From Candidatus Ornithospirochaeta avicola (GTDB taxonomy: Bacteria; Spirochaetota; Spirochaetia; Sphaerochaetales; Sphaerochaetaceae): 64,000 nucleotides of DNA. Both the position numbers and the translations under genes were made by a program. Below are positions 26,959 through 34,665 of this stretch, in pieces. The stretch is from the NCBI GenBank assembly GCA_019113245.1, contig DXHU01000016.1, positions 42,739-106,738 on the forward strand, read 5' to 3'. The notes under the pieces were generated by a model, which was not told the DNA's origin, did not search any database, and saw only the letters and a list, made by a program, of their open reading frames with translations. Numbering within the stretch: the stretch's first letter is position 1; every line of letters starts with the position of its first letter.

Positions 26959-29052
26959 ATGGACAAAAAGGAAAAGATCAGAGAGCTGGTGGACAGGCTG
27001 AACTGCTGGCAGAGAGCATATTACATAGACTCAGAAAGTTTGGTCTCTGACATGGAATACGACAGGACTTTCGATGAGCTTAAAGAACTGGAGATGGAGA
27101 ATCCTGATTTGATTCTCCCTGATTCTCCGACCCAGAGGGTCGGCTCTGATCTTGACAACTCATTTCCAGAATTCACACATACTATTCCGGTGCTCTCCCT
27201 TGACAAGGCATACAGCGAGGAAGAAGTGCTCTCGTTCATAAACAAGAGCTCTAAAAAGGAGAATGCACGGCTTTCTTTTGTTGCAGAAGAGAAGATTGAC
27301 GGGATTTCGATGGTCCTTTATTACAGCGAGGGCCTCCTTGTAAGGGCTGTAACAAGAGGAAACGGAATAGTCGGAAATGATGTTACTGAAAACGTCAAGA
27401 CGATAAAAAGCGTGCCTCTTCGTCTTTCTCAGCCTGTCTCCCTTGCTGTGCGTGGAGAAGTGTTCATATCGAAAAAAGGCTTTGATTCTTACAACCGAAG
27501 CCTGGCTGAGGGGGAGGAGAAGGCTGCAAATGCAAGAAACCTTGCATCCGGGTCAGTCAGAAGGCTTAAAAGCAGCGAGAGCGCGCGCGTTGATCTTGAC
27601 ATGTTCTGCTATGAAGGATTCTGGAATGTAAAGGGTGAAGGCCCAGAGGAGCATCTTCTTATTTTAAGAAAACTGAAGGATCTCGGGTTCAAGATAAACA
27701 GCCATATCTCTTATTTTGCTTCTACAAAAGAAGAGGCAGAAAGAAAGATAAAACAAGCAGGTCTTGAGGCAGATGCATATTCAATCAGCGACATAAAGAG
27801 CTACATTGACAAGAAGACAAAAGAGAGAAGCAGTCTTGCTTATGAGATTGATGGGCTTGTGTTCAAGGTGAACGAGCTCGATAAAAGAGAAAATCTTGGC
27901 TACACGGAGCATCATCCGCGCTGGGCAATTGCGTACAAGTTTGAAAGCCCCCAGGCTGTGAGCAGAGTAAGGGATATTGCCGTGCAGGTTGGACGTACAG
28001 GAAGAATAACACCTGTTGCCATTCTCGATCCGGTCCGCCTCGGAGGAAGCGAGATAAGAAGGGCAAGCCTTCATAATCAGGAATACATAAATGCTCTTGA
28101 GCTCTCAGTGGGGGATACAGTCTCCATTTCAAAACGCGGAGATGTCATTCCACAGGTTGAAGAGGTACTTGAGAAGAATGAGGACTCTTCTCTCTCTTTT
28201 TCCCTTCCATCCCTCTGTCCTTCATGCGGAGCAAGGCTTGAGAAGACAGGGGCACATCTTTTCTGCCCCAACAGGGATTGCCCTGACAGGGTGAAGGGGG
28301 AAATAACATTCTTCTCTTCGCGCAAGCAGATGGACATAGAGACCCTTGGAGAAAAGACAGTGTCTCTTTTCTATGACAAGGGGATACTGAGGAAGATTGA
28401 GGACATATATACGGCAGATTATACGAAAGCGCTCAGCTATGATGGATTTGGGGAAAAGGCAGTTTTGCAGATAATCAGGTCAGTGGAGAAATCAAAGGAG
28501 CAGAGCTTCACGACCCTGCTTTCCTCCCTTGGCATTCCTGAAATCGGAAAGAAAACGGCTGAAATCCTTGTCGAGGCTGGCTTTGACAGCTTTGAAAAGC
28601 TGGAAAGGGCAAAGGAGGAGGACCTTGTTTCAGTCAGCGGAATAGGTGAAGTCAGCGCAAGGACAATTGTGAACGCTTTTTCTGACCAGAGGCTTTTAAA
28701 TACCATTTCCACTCTCGCTTCCTGCGGTCTCAAGACAAGGGATGAGAAAGAGGAAGGTACGCTTGATCAGATATTTGAGGGGACAAGCTGGTGCATAACA
28801 GGATCTTTTGAGAACTTCAACCCGAGAGAAAAAGCTCTTGAGGAGATAAAGAAGAGAGGAGGAAAGACCACTTCTGCAGTCTCTAAAAAGACCACATATC
28901 TTCTTTGCGGCAAAGGAGGAGGCGGAAAGAGAGCTGATGCAGAGGCGCTCGGTGTGAAGATAATGGATGAGAATGAGTTTATGTCCCTGATCTCCTCTTC
29001 TTTTCCAAAAAAGGAAAAAGTTGTATTAAATGAGCAACTGGAATTGTTTTAA
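26959..29052 (+). CDS. ligA: NAD-dependent DNA ligase
   Basis: 697 residues. It seals nicks in DNA using NAD. The adenylated lysine is Lys112 in EEKIDG. The OB fold, a four-cysteine zinc finger (CPSCG...CPNRDCPD), helix-hairpin-helix motifs (LGIPEIGKKTAEIL, VSGIGEVSARTI) and a C-terminal BRCT domain follow in order. The ATG at 26959 is chosen because a perfect TATAAT sits 7 nt upstream and no Shine-Dalgarno sequence exists. It is divergent from the molybdoenzyme genes and leads into the aminotransferase gene 11 nt later. Confidence 0.97.
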   Translation: MDKKEKIRELVDRLNCWQRAYYIDSESLVSDMEYDRTFDELKELEMENPDLILPDSPTQRVGSDLDNSFPEFTHTIPVLSLDKAYSEEEVLSFINKSSKKENARLSFVAEEKIDGISMVLYYSEGLLVRAVTRGNGIVGNDVTENVKTIKSVPLRLSQPVSLAVRGEVFISKKGFDSYNRSLAEGEEKAANARNLASGSVRRLKSSESARVDLDMFCYEGFWNVKGEGPEEHLLILRKLKDLGFKINSHISYFASTKEEAERKIKQAGLEADAYSISDIKSYIDKKTKERSSLAYEIDGLVFKVNELDKRENLGYTEHHPRWAIAYKFESPQAVSRVRDIAVQVGRTGRITPVAILDPVRLGGSEIRRASLHNQEYINALELSVGDTVSISKRGDVIPQVEEVLEKNEDSSLSFSLPSLCPSCGARLEKTGAHLFCPNRDCPDRVKGEITFFSSRKQMDIETLGEKTVSLFYDKGILRKIEDIYTADYTKALSYDGFGEKAVLQIIRSVEKSKEQSFTTLLSSLGIPEIGKKTAEILVEAGFDSFEKLERAKEEDLVSVSGIGEVSARTIVNAFSDQRLLNTISTLASCGLKTRDEKEEGTLDQIFEGTSWCITGSFENFNPREKALEEIKKRGGKTTSAVSKKTTYLLCGKGGGGKRADAEALGVKIMDENEFMSLISSSFPKKEKVVLNEQLELF

Positions 29053-29063
29053 GCGGGGTAGAT

Positions 29064-30353
29064 ATGAACGTACTTGCAAAAGAGCTTAATGATGAACTTA
29101 AAAGATCAGGAATGTATTCATTCCTTTCTGAAAGAGGAAAGAGGATGTATTTCCCGAAAGGCATTGTCGCACAGAGTGCTGAGGCAGGAGAGAAGGCAAA
29201 GAGAGTGAATGCAACAGTCGGAACAGCAACAAGACTCGGCCAGCCTTTTTATCTTAGCGACATATATAAATACTTCGAGAATGATTTCAAGCCATCTGAA
29301 ATATTCAATTATGCTCCAGGAGGAGGGGACAAGAGTCTGCGTGCCATTTGGAAAGAGGAGATGGTGAGAAAGAATCCCAGCCTTGAAGGAAAGCTCACTT
29401 CAGGATGCATAGTAACTGGGGGGCTCACTCATACTATAAGCATAGCTGCAACGCTCTTTGCAGATGAGGGTGATGAGATTTTCTGCCCAGATCTCTTCTG
29501 GGACAATTATGACCTTATATTCTCTGACCTTGCAGGTGCCCGTCTTGTAACATTCCCGTTCTTCAAGGACGGAGGGCTCAACAGCCAGGGGATAAAGGAT
29601 GCGCTCCTTTCATCTGAGAAGAACGAGGTCAGACTTATACTCAACTTTCCAAACAACCCTACAGGATACACCCCGAGCAAAAAAGAGATGAGGGATCTTG
29701 TTGATGCTCTCAAGCTTGTTGCAAAGCAGAAGAAGATACTTGTCATTGTGGATGATGCCTACTTCGGTCTTTTCTATGAGGAGGAGACTGAAAAGGAAAG
29801 CCTCTTTTCATATCTTGCCGATGCAGATGAGAATATATTCGTCATAAAAGGTGATGCCGCTACAAAGGAAGACATGGTATGGGGCTTCAGAATAGGATTC
29901 ATCACATACGCAGGAAAGGCCCTTGATGAGAAAGCCCTTGATGCTCTTGAAAAGAAAACTCTTGGAGCAATCAGGTGCACTGTTTCAAACTGTGACCGTC
30001 CGGGCCAGAGCCTCCTTTTGAGGGCAAAGAAAGGGGCAAATTACGAAAAAGACAAAGAAGAGCTCTTTTCTGTCATCAAGGAACGCTATGAGGAGGTAAA
30101 GAGAGTTTTAAAGAAGTATGAAGGCAATGATCTTCTTACGCCATATCCTTTCAACAGCGGTTATTTTATGGCTTTTGACACTCACGGCAACAGTGCAGAG
30201 GACTTAAGGCGCTTCCTCCTTGACAAATACCAGATTGGAGCAATCAACATCTTTGACAGGACATTCCGCCTGGCATACTGCTCTGTGGAGAAGGAGAACA
30301 TAGAATCTTTGATAGACTGTGTATACAAGGCAGCAGAGGAGCTATGGAAGTAA
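29064..30353 (+). CDS. class I/II pyridoxal-phosphate aminotransferase
   Basis: 429 residues of fold-type I. Seen are YAPGGGDKSLRAIW, the NFPNNPTGYTPS loop, the PLP-binding Asp in VIVDDAYFG and the Schiff-base lysine region VIKGDAATKED. The class suggests transamination of an amino acid with 2-oxoglutarate; which one cannot be read. GGGG precedes the ATG. It overlaps the next gene by 10 nt, so it is probably co-transcribed with the HTH gene and pfk. Confidence 0.88.
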   Translation: MNVLAKELNDELKRSGMYSFLSERGKRMYFPKGIVAQSAEAGEKAKRVNATVGTATRLGQPFYLSDIYKYFENDFKPSEIFNYAPGGGDKSLRAIWKEEMVRKNPSLEGKLTSGCIVTGGLTHTISIAATLFADEGDEIFCPDLFWDNYDLIFSDLAGARLVTFPFFKDGGLNSQGIKDALLSSEKNEVRLILNFPNNPTGYTPSKKEMRDLVDALKLVAKQKKILVIVDDAYFGLFYEEETEKESLFSYLADADENIFVIKGDAATKEDMVWGFRIGFITYAGKALDEKALDALEKKTLGAIRCTVSNCDRPGQSLLLRAKKGANYEKDKEELFSVIKERYEEVKRVLKKYEGNDLLTPYPFNSGYFMAFDTHGNSAEDLRRFLLDKYQIGAINIFDRTFRLAYCSVEKENIESLIDCVYKAAEELWK

Positions 30354-30700
30354 AGGCCAAGATAATACTCTTAGAAGACGGGGAGAAATTCATGGGGCCA
30401 GGAGTTCTCTGGCTCCTTGATGAGATAGAGAAGACCGGCAGCATCCTGAAAGCAAGTGCGAGCCTGGGGATTTCATACACCAAGTGCTATCATATGATAG
30501 ACAAGGCAGAGAAGAAGCTTGGTTTTTCCCTGGTGGACAGAAAAAAGGGAGGCTCCTCACGGGAAGGAGTTTCGCTGACTGCAAAAGGAAGGGCCTTTGC
30601 ATCCATTTTTTCATCATTTGAGAATAAATCCCTGGAGAAAATAAGCGAGGAGTACAAGACCTTTAGTCTGGAACTCGATAGAATAAAGAAGGAGGTTTGA
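30344..30700 (+). CDS. ModE-like winged helix-turn-helix regulator (single domain)
   Basis: 118 residues. The layout GPGVLWLLDEIEKTGSILKASASLGISYTKCYHMIDKAEKKLG plus GGSSREGVSLTAKGRAF matches the N-terminal LysR-type HTH of ModE. There is no molybdate-binding C-terminal domain, so sensing must occur otherwise. AGGAG lies upstream inside the aminotransferase gene. It sits about 3.5 kb from a molybdoenzyme gene set, a possible target (inference). Confidence 0.75.
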   Translation: MEVKAKIILLEDGEKFMGPGVLWLLDEIEKTGSILKASASLGISYTKCYHMIDKAEKKLGFSLVDRKKGGSSREGVSLTAKGRAFASIFSSFENKSLEKISEEYKTFSLELDRIKKEV

Positions 30701-32032
30701 ATGAGCGAACTGATTTATGATTTTGAGATTGAGCGCCTTGGAGAGGCAAAGATAAACAGCCCCATACGTATGAGTAGCAGCCAGGGGGATGGAATCAGTG
30801 ATTATGTCACTGACGATCAGAGGATTCTTTACAACCTCGACACAGTCAGGGAAAACGGAATGAATGTTCCGCGCCATCTAGATTCTCTCGAGCTTGCGGG
30901 ACCAAGAAAGAAAATATATTTCAACCCAAGCCATGTGCATGCCGCAATCTGCACATGCGGAGGAATCTGCCCGGGCCTCAACAATGTCATAAGAGCAGTT
31001 GTCAGATGTCTCTGGTACCGTTATGGCGTAAGAAGGATTTCAGGAATACAGTACGGCTATCTTGGACTTCTGGAGAATTCTCCATGGCCGCTTATTCCTC
31101 TTGATCCGGATGTTGTTGACGATATCCAGGAAAAGGGAGGAACAATCCTCGGCTCTGCTCGCGGAGGCGGAAAGCAGGTTGAGGAGATTGTCGACAGCCT
31201 TGAGAGGATGAACATAAACATCCTCATTACAATCGGGGGAGACGGAACACTGCGCGGCTCTGATGATATTGGAGCAGAGATAGAGAAAAGGGGGCTCAAG
31301 ATTGCTGTTGTAGGTGTTCCGAAGACAATAGACAATGACCTTTCATTCATTGATTCCTCTTTCGGTTTTGATACAGCAGTTGCAAGCGCTGTCCCGTCAG
31401 TGCGCGGTGCTCATGTCGAGGCAAAGGCAAGCATAAACGGAATAGGACTTGTCAAGGTCATGGGAAGAGAATCCGGCTTCATAGCCGCAAACACATCCCT
31501 TGCACAGTCGGATGTCAACTTCTGTCTCATCCCAGAAAACCCCTTTGATCTTGACGGTCCGAACGGACTTTTGGAAAACCTTAGAAGGAGAATACTCGAC
31601 AGAGGGCATGCTGTGATTCTCGTTGCAGAAGGAGCAGGGCAGGATCTTGTTCCTCCAACTGGAGAGACAGACGCATCTGGAAACATAAAGTACCAGGATA
31701 TCGGGCTGTTTTTGAAAGAGAAGATCAATGCATATTTCAAGGAAGAGGGTATACCGACAACAATAAAATACATTGATCCATCATATATAATCCGTTCAGC
31801 ACCGGCAAACAGCTATGACTCAATCTACTGTGCCCGTCTTGGAGCCCATGCTGTGCATGCGGCGATGGCTGGAAAGACAAGATGTATCGCAAGCAGGGTA
31901 AACAACCAGTTTGTCTACCTTCCGATAAAGGTCGCTGTCTCCAAGCGAAGCCATGTTGATGTCGAAGGGTCTCTCTGGCGTGATGTGCTTGAGAACACAA
32001 GACAGCCTGCAAGCATGAAGAATACAAAATAA
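30701..32032 (+). CDS. pfkA: 6-phosphofructokinase, ATP-type inferred from active-site residues
   Basis: 443 residues, the long PFK form. It phosphorylates fructose 6-phosphate to the 1,6-bisphosphate. Motifs: GGICPGLNNVIRAVV, GSARGGGK, GGDGT with Gly182 after Asp181, PKTIDND with Lys208 and catalytic Asp211, and GRESGFIAA. In the family, Gly at the first position indicates ATP and Asp indicates pyrophosphate. Lys in PKTIDND is shared by PPi enzymes and by the trypanosome/plant ATP enzymes. The combination therefore points to ATP, though PPi use is not excluded. It begins directly after the HTH gene with GGAGG upstream. Confidence 0.9.
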   Translation: MSELIYDFEIERLGEAKINSPIRMSSSQGDGISDYVTDDQRILYNLDTVRENGMNVPRHLDSLELAGPRKKIYFNPSHVHAAICTCGGICPGLNNVIRAVVRCLWYRYGVRRISGIQYGYLGLLENSPWPLIPLDPDVVDDIQEKGGTILGSARGGGKQVEEIVDSLERMNINILITIGGDGTLRGSDDIGAEIEKRGLKIAVVGVPKTIDNDLSFIDSSFGFDTAVASAVPSVRGAHVEAKASINGIGLVKVMGRESGFIAANTSLAQSDVNFCLIPENPFDLDGPNGLLENLRRRILDRGHAVILVAEGAGQDLVPPTGETDASGNIKYQDIGLFLKEKINAYFKEEGIPTTIKYIDPSYIIRSAPANSYDSIYCARLGAHAVHAAMAGKTRCIASRVNNQFVYLPIKVAVSKRSHVDVEGSLWRDVLENTRQPASMKNTK

Positions 32033-32041
32033 TAAGCCATC

Positions 32042-32075
32042 AAGGGGAGGTACTGCAGCCTTCCCTTTCGTTTTT
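32042..32075 (+). terminator. intrinsic terminator after pfk
   Basis: AAGGGGAGG / CCTTCCCTT 9-bp stem (one G:U) followed by TTTCGTTTTT. From 32080 to about 32470 no gene is visible; the stretch becomes extremely AT-rich from 32230 on. Confidence 0.75.
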
Positions 32076-32471
32076 CCTGCAGAAGCAAAAAGGATGAGAG
32101 CTGAATACAAAGACAAAGGATGCAGGTTATTTTATGCTTTCCTGCAAGAAGCAATGTTTTAGCAGTACCTTCATAGTTTACAAAACTGATGCGTTAAAGC
32201 ACGGTTTTAATTATTGAAAATGGTTTTGAAAAGCATGTATTCAGATAGGGGAAATAATGGATATTAAATCTAATATATTTGTATACAAATTCTTAAATAG
32301 TATATTTAATTTTCTATATTTCACATTAAATAAAGCAATGTGTATATTATAATAATAATTTTGAAAATATTTATGATAAAACCCTTATTTTGTAATTTTA
32401 AATGGGAAAACTAACAAAATATTAAGAAAAAACAAAAATTAAAAATTTTAAAAAATTTTTCAAAAAAGTAC

Positions 32472-32500
32472 TTTACACATATGAGAAAAACCTATATAGT
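32472..32500 (+). promoter_or_regulatory. strong promoter with A/T-tract upstream element for the small RNA
   Basis: TTTACA (32472-32477), 17 nt, TATAGT (32495-32500). Runs of A and T at 32420-32466 directly upstream look like an UP element. The predicted start is near 32507. Confidence 0.65.
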
Positions 32501-32506
32501 ACTCAT

Positions 32507-32593
32507 GGAATCAGGAAGAAAGACCTGATTGCCGAACCTCCTTTTGTTCCCCACATAGCGGTTTACCTCCTTTTGTCCGCAGTGGGGTTTTTT
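32507..32593 (+). ncRNA. predicted small RNA with two anti-Shine-Dalgarno-like segments
   Basis: About 85 nt. A 5' hairpin AATCAGG / CCTGATT (32509-32530) is followed by single-stranded ACCTCCTTTTGT (32536-32547). Then comes a two-part terminator hairpin (CCCCAC/GTGGGG enclosing GCGG/CCGC) whose apical loop holds a second exact ACCTCCTTTTGT (32565-32576), ending in TTTTTT. ACCTCCTTT matches the conserved 3' end of bacterial 16S rRNA, so both segments can pair with GGAGG ribosome-binding sites. C-rich-loop sRNAs such as RsaE/RoxS act on Shine-Dalgarno regions in other bacteria; homology to them is not claimed. There is no plausible ORF on this strand. Read on the minus strand the segments are consensus ribosome sites, one before a 17-codon ORF, but that strand lacks a terminator and promoter. 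Confidence 0.65.
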
Positions 32594-32614
32594 ATTTTCC
32601 CTGGTAAGTCCGAT

Positions 32615-33004
32615 TCATTCAAACGAATAAGCAAATGGAAGAAGATCTTTTGCCTTGATTTTTCTGAGTTCTCTTCCATCATGGACAATGACGCAGCATT
32701 CTGGCATATAATTATGAAGAATCTGCCGGCAGTTTCCGCAAGGCGGTATGATTTCATCCCCTTCTTTTTCTCTTACAGCAACTATTGTTTCAAACTCTCT
32801 TTCGCCGTTTGTAACTGCAGTCCCGATTGCAACCTGCTCTGCACATGCTCCATGAAGGGAAAAAATATTCACGCCTGCATATATTTTTCCGTTCTTTGAG
32901 CAGACTGCAGCTCCTACAGTGTGATTGCAGTGTTCTTCGCCATAATTTGCTTTAATTGCCTTTCTTGCTTCTTCTATAATCCTGTAGTCTTTTTCATTCA
33001 GCAT
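32615..33004 (-). CDS. cdd: cytidine deaminase
   Basis: 129 residues, the small homotetrameric form. It deaminates cytidine/deoxycytidine in pyrimidine salvage. The zinc site is complete: Cys54 with catalytic Glu56 in HGACAEQ, and Cys89/Cys92 in PCGNCRQ. It could alternatively be a blasticidin-S-deaminase-like member of the same family. GAGG lies about 10 nt before the ATG. It is divergent from the AlbA_2 regulator gene, with the phased repeat array in between. Confidence 0.88.
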   Translation of the reverse strand: MLNEKDYRIIEEARKAIKANYGEEHCNHTVGAAVCSKNGKIYAGVNIFSLHGACAEQVAIGTAVTNGEREFETIVAVREKEGDEIIPPCGNCRQILHNYMPECCVIVHDGRELRKIKAKDLLPFAYSFE

Positions 33005-33098
33005 GTTCTTTAGCCTCGTATCCTGTTTTCTTTCTATAATGATATGGCACTTTGTGAATGATTTCAGCCTTTATGCTTTTGATGATTTAAAGAGAGAT

Positions 33099-33224
33099 TA
33101 TCAAAAATGCTGAAAACCATATCAAAACTTGAAAAAGCTTATCAAAAATAGAAAAATCATTATCAAAATTGCCAAAAATCTATCAAGTTTTGATTTTTGA
33201 TATCAAAATAATTGATTTTTGATA
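33099..33224. repeat. helically phased TATCAAAA array
   Basis: TATCAAAA (one copy TATCAAGT) begins at 33099, 33120, 33140, 33161, 33181 and 33201, spacing 20-21 bp or two helical turns. Inverted copies TTTTGATA occur at 33195 and 33217. The first makes a perfect 14-bp palindrome with the 33201 copy. The end of the array overlaps the -35 element of the AlbA_2 gene. Likely a cooperative operator. Confidence 0.75.
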
Positions 33225-33240
33225 AATGCATCATGATAAT
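33212..33240 (+). promoter_or_regulatory. leaderless-type promoter of AlbA_2 regulator gene
   Basis: TTGATT (33212-33217), 17 nt, GATAAT (33235-33240), 6 nt before the ATG at 33247. The -35 lies inside the repeat array. Confidence 0.6.
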
Positions 33241-33246
33241 ATACAT

Positions 33247-34665
33247 ATGAAAGAAGAAGAACTTGTTGCGCTTGTTAATCGTATAAGGCTATTTAAATCA
33301 GAACAGCAGACGATTGAGATAAAGGAAGCTTTGAAAGGTTGTCCTAATAAGCTTTTTGACACGCTATCATCATTTTCTAATCAGGATGATGGAGGTGTCA
33401 TTGTCTTTGGCATTTCTGAATCATCCGGCTATGAGATAACAGGAGTATATAACGCTGAAGCTCTTGAGAAAGATGTAACAGAACAGTGCAGTCAGATAGA
33501 GCCTCCTGTCAGACCGCTATTCACAGTAGCTCTTATAGACGGCAAAACAGTTGTCTCTGCAGAAATTCCTGGAATTCCCTTTTCAAAACGTCCGGCATAT
33601 TACAAAGGCAAGGGTCTTTTAAAGGGCTCTTATATAAGAGTCGGAGAGGCAGATATCCAGATGAGCCCATATGAGGTTTACAGTTATGATGCATTCCATC
33701 GAGGCTTGCATGATGACAGGCGTCCTGTCAGAGACGCAGCGCTGTCTCTCCTGGATAAAAATCTGCTTGATTCCTACGTATCAAGAATAAGAAATACCAG
33801 AAACAATCTGGCTAATCTTGCATATGATGAGGTTTTAAAGCTTCTTGGGATTGTAAAGGACGGTTATCCATCTCTTGCAGCTGTCATGGCCTTCTCTCAT
33901 TATCCCCAATCTTATTTCCCTCAGTTTTCTGTCACAGCTGTTGTGATTTCCGGAGATAAAAAAGGAAATGAAAATGAAATAGGAATGCCAAGGTTCCAGG
34001 ATTCAAGACGCTTTACAGGGAATATTAAGGACATGCTTGATGCTACAGTTGGCTATGTGCTTGACAATATAAGGAATGCAATCTCATTTGACGAGAATGG
34101 AAACCGAGTCAATAAGCCGGAGTATCCTCCTGTTGCGATAAGAGAAGCTGTTTTGAATGCTCTGCAGCATCGCGATTACAGCGCATACAGCGAAGGCAAG
34201 GCGATAAGGATTGAAATATATTCAGACAGGCTTGAGATAACTAACAGCGGAGGATTATATGGACCGCTGTCCATTGATAAAATCGGAACAATTCCGCCAG
34301 AGACGAGAAATCCAACCCTTTCAGATATACTTGAAGTCCTTGGAGTTTCTGAAAACAGAGGTTCAGGAATACCTGCTATCAGAAATTCCTTCAGGGCTAT
34401 GGGTCTTGAAGAGCCGGTGTTTAAAAGTGAAAGGGGAGAATTCAAGGTCATTTTCTTCAATGCACTGAGAAAAGAAAAAGAAGCTGACAACATCCTTGAT
34501 TTTCTCAAGACACCAAGATCAAGAGAAGAGCTTGAAGCTTTTACAGGCCTGAACAGGACATCTCTCTATTACAGAATAATCAAGCCAATGATAGCTGACG
34601 GATTGATCCGTATGACAATGCCAGAAAAGCCTAAAAGCAAAAGGCAGTGTTTTGTACTAGTCTGA
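33247..34665 (+). CDS. AlbA_2-domain ATP-binding protein, putative transcriptional regulator
   Basis: 472 residues. The N-terminal AlbA_2 (Schlafen-type) domain reads EIKEALKGCPNKLFDTLSSFSNQDDGGVIVFGI. A central region and a GHKL-like ATP-binding segment (AIREAVLNALQHRDYSAY, NSGGLYGPLS, ENRGSGIPAIRNSF) follow, then a C-terminal winged helix. This is the COG2865 layout, often annotated as RecG-like or transcriptional regulator. ATG 33247 is preferred to 33226 because GATAAT sits 6 nt before it and no Shine-Dalgarno sequence exists. It probably binds the phased array upstream and controls itself and perhaps cdd (inference). Its stop abuts that of the convergent esterase gene. Confidence 0.8.
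   Translation: MKEEELVALVNRIRLFKSEQQTIEIKEALKGCPNKLFDTLSSFSNQDDGGVIVFGISESSGYEITGVYNAEALEKDVTEQCSQIEPPVRPLFTVALIDGKTVVSAEIPGIPFSKRPAYYKGKGLLKGSYIRVGEADIQMSPYEVYSYDAFHRGLHDDRRPVRDAALSLLDKNLLDSYVSRIRNTRNNLANLAYDEVLKLLGIVKDGYPSLAAVMAFSHYPQSYFPQFSVTAVVISGDKKGNENEIGMPRFQDSRRFTGNIKDMLDATVGYVLDNIRNAISFDENGNRVNKPEYPPVAIREAVLNALQHRDYSAYSEGKAIRIEIYSDRLEITNSGGLYGPLSIDKIGTIPPETRNPTLSDILEVLGVSENRGSGIPAIRNSFRAMGLEEPVFKSERGEFKVIFFNALRKEKEADNILDFLKTPRSREELEAFTGLNRTSLYYRIIKPMIADGLIRMTMPEKPKSKRQCFVLV

Noticed and set aside
32509..32576. 17-codon ORF on the minus strand behind a consensus ribosome site (starts at the ATG near 32557)
   Set aside because: The minus strand has no promoter or T-run here, while the plus strand has both; the apparent ribosome sites are the complement of the anti-SD segments. 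Kept only as an alternative.
33099..33224. Possible CRISPR array
   Set aside because: The units are only 8 bp with AT-rich 12-13 bp intervals, no repeat/spacer structure of CRISPR size and no cas genes nearby.
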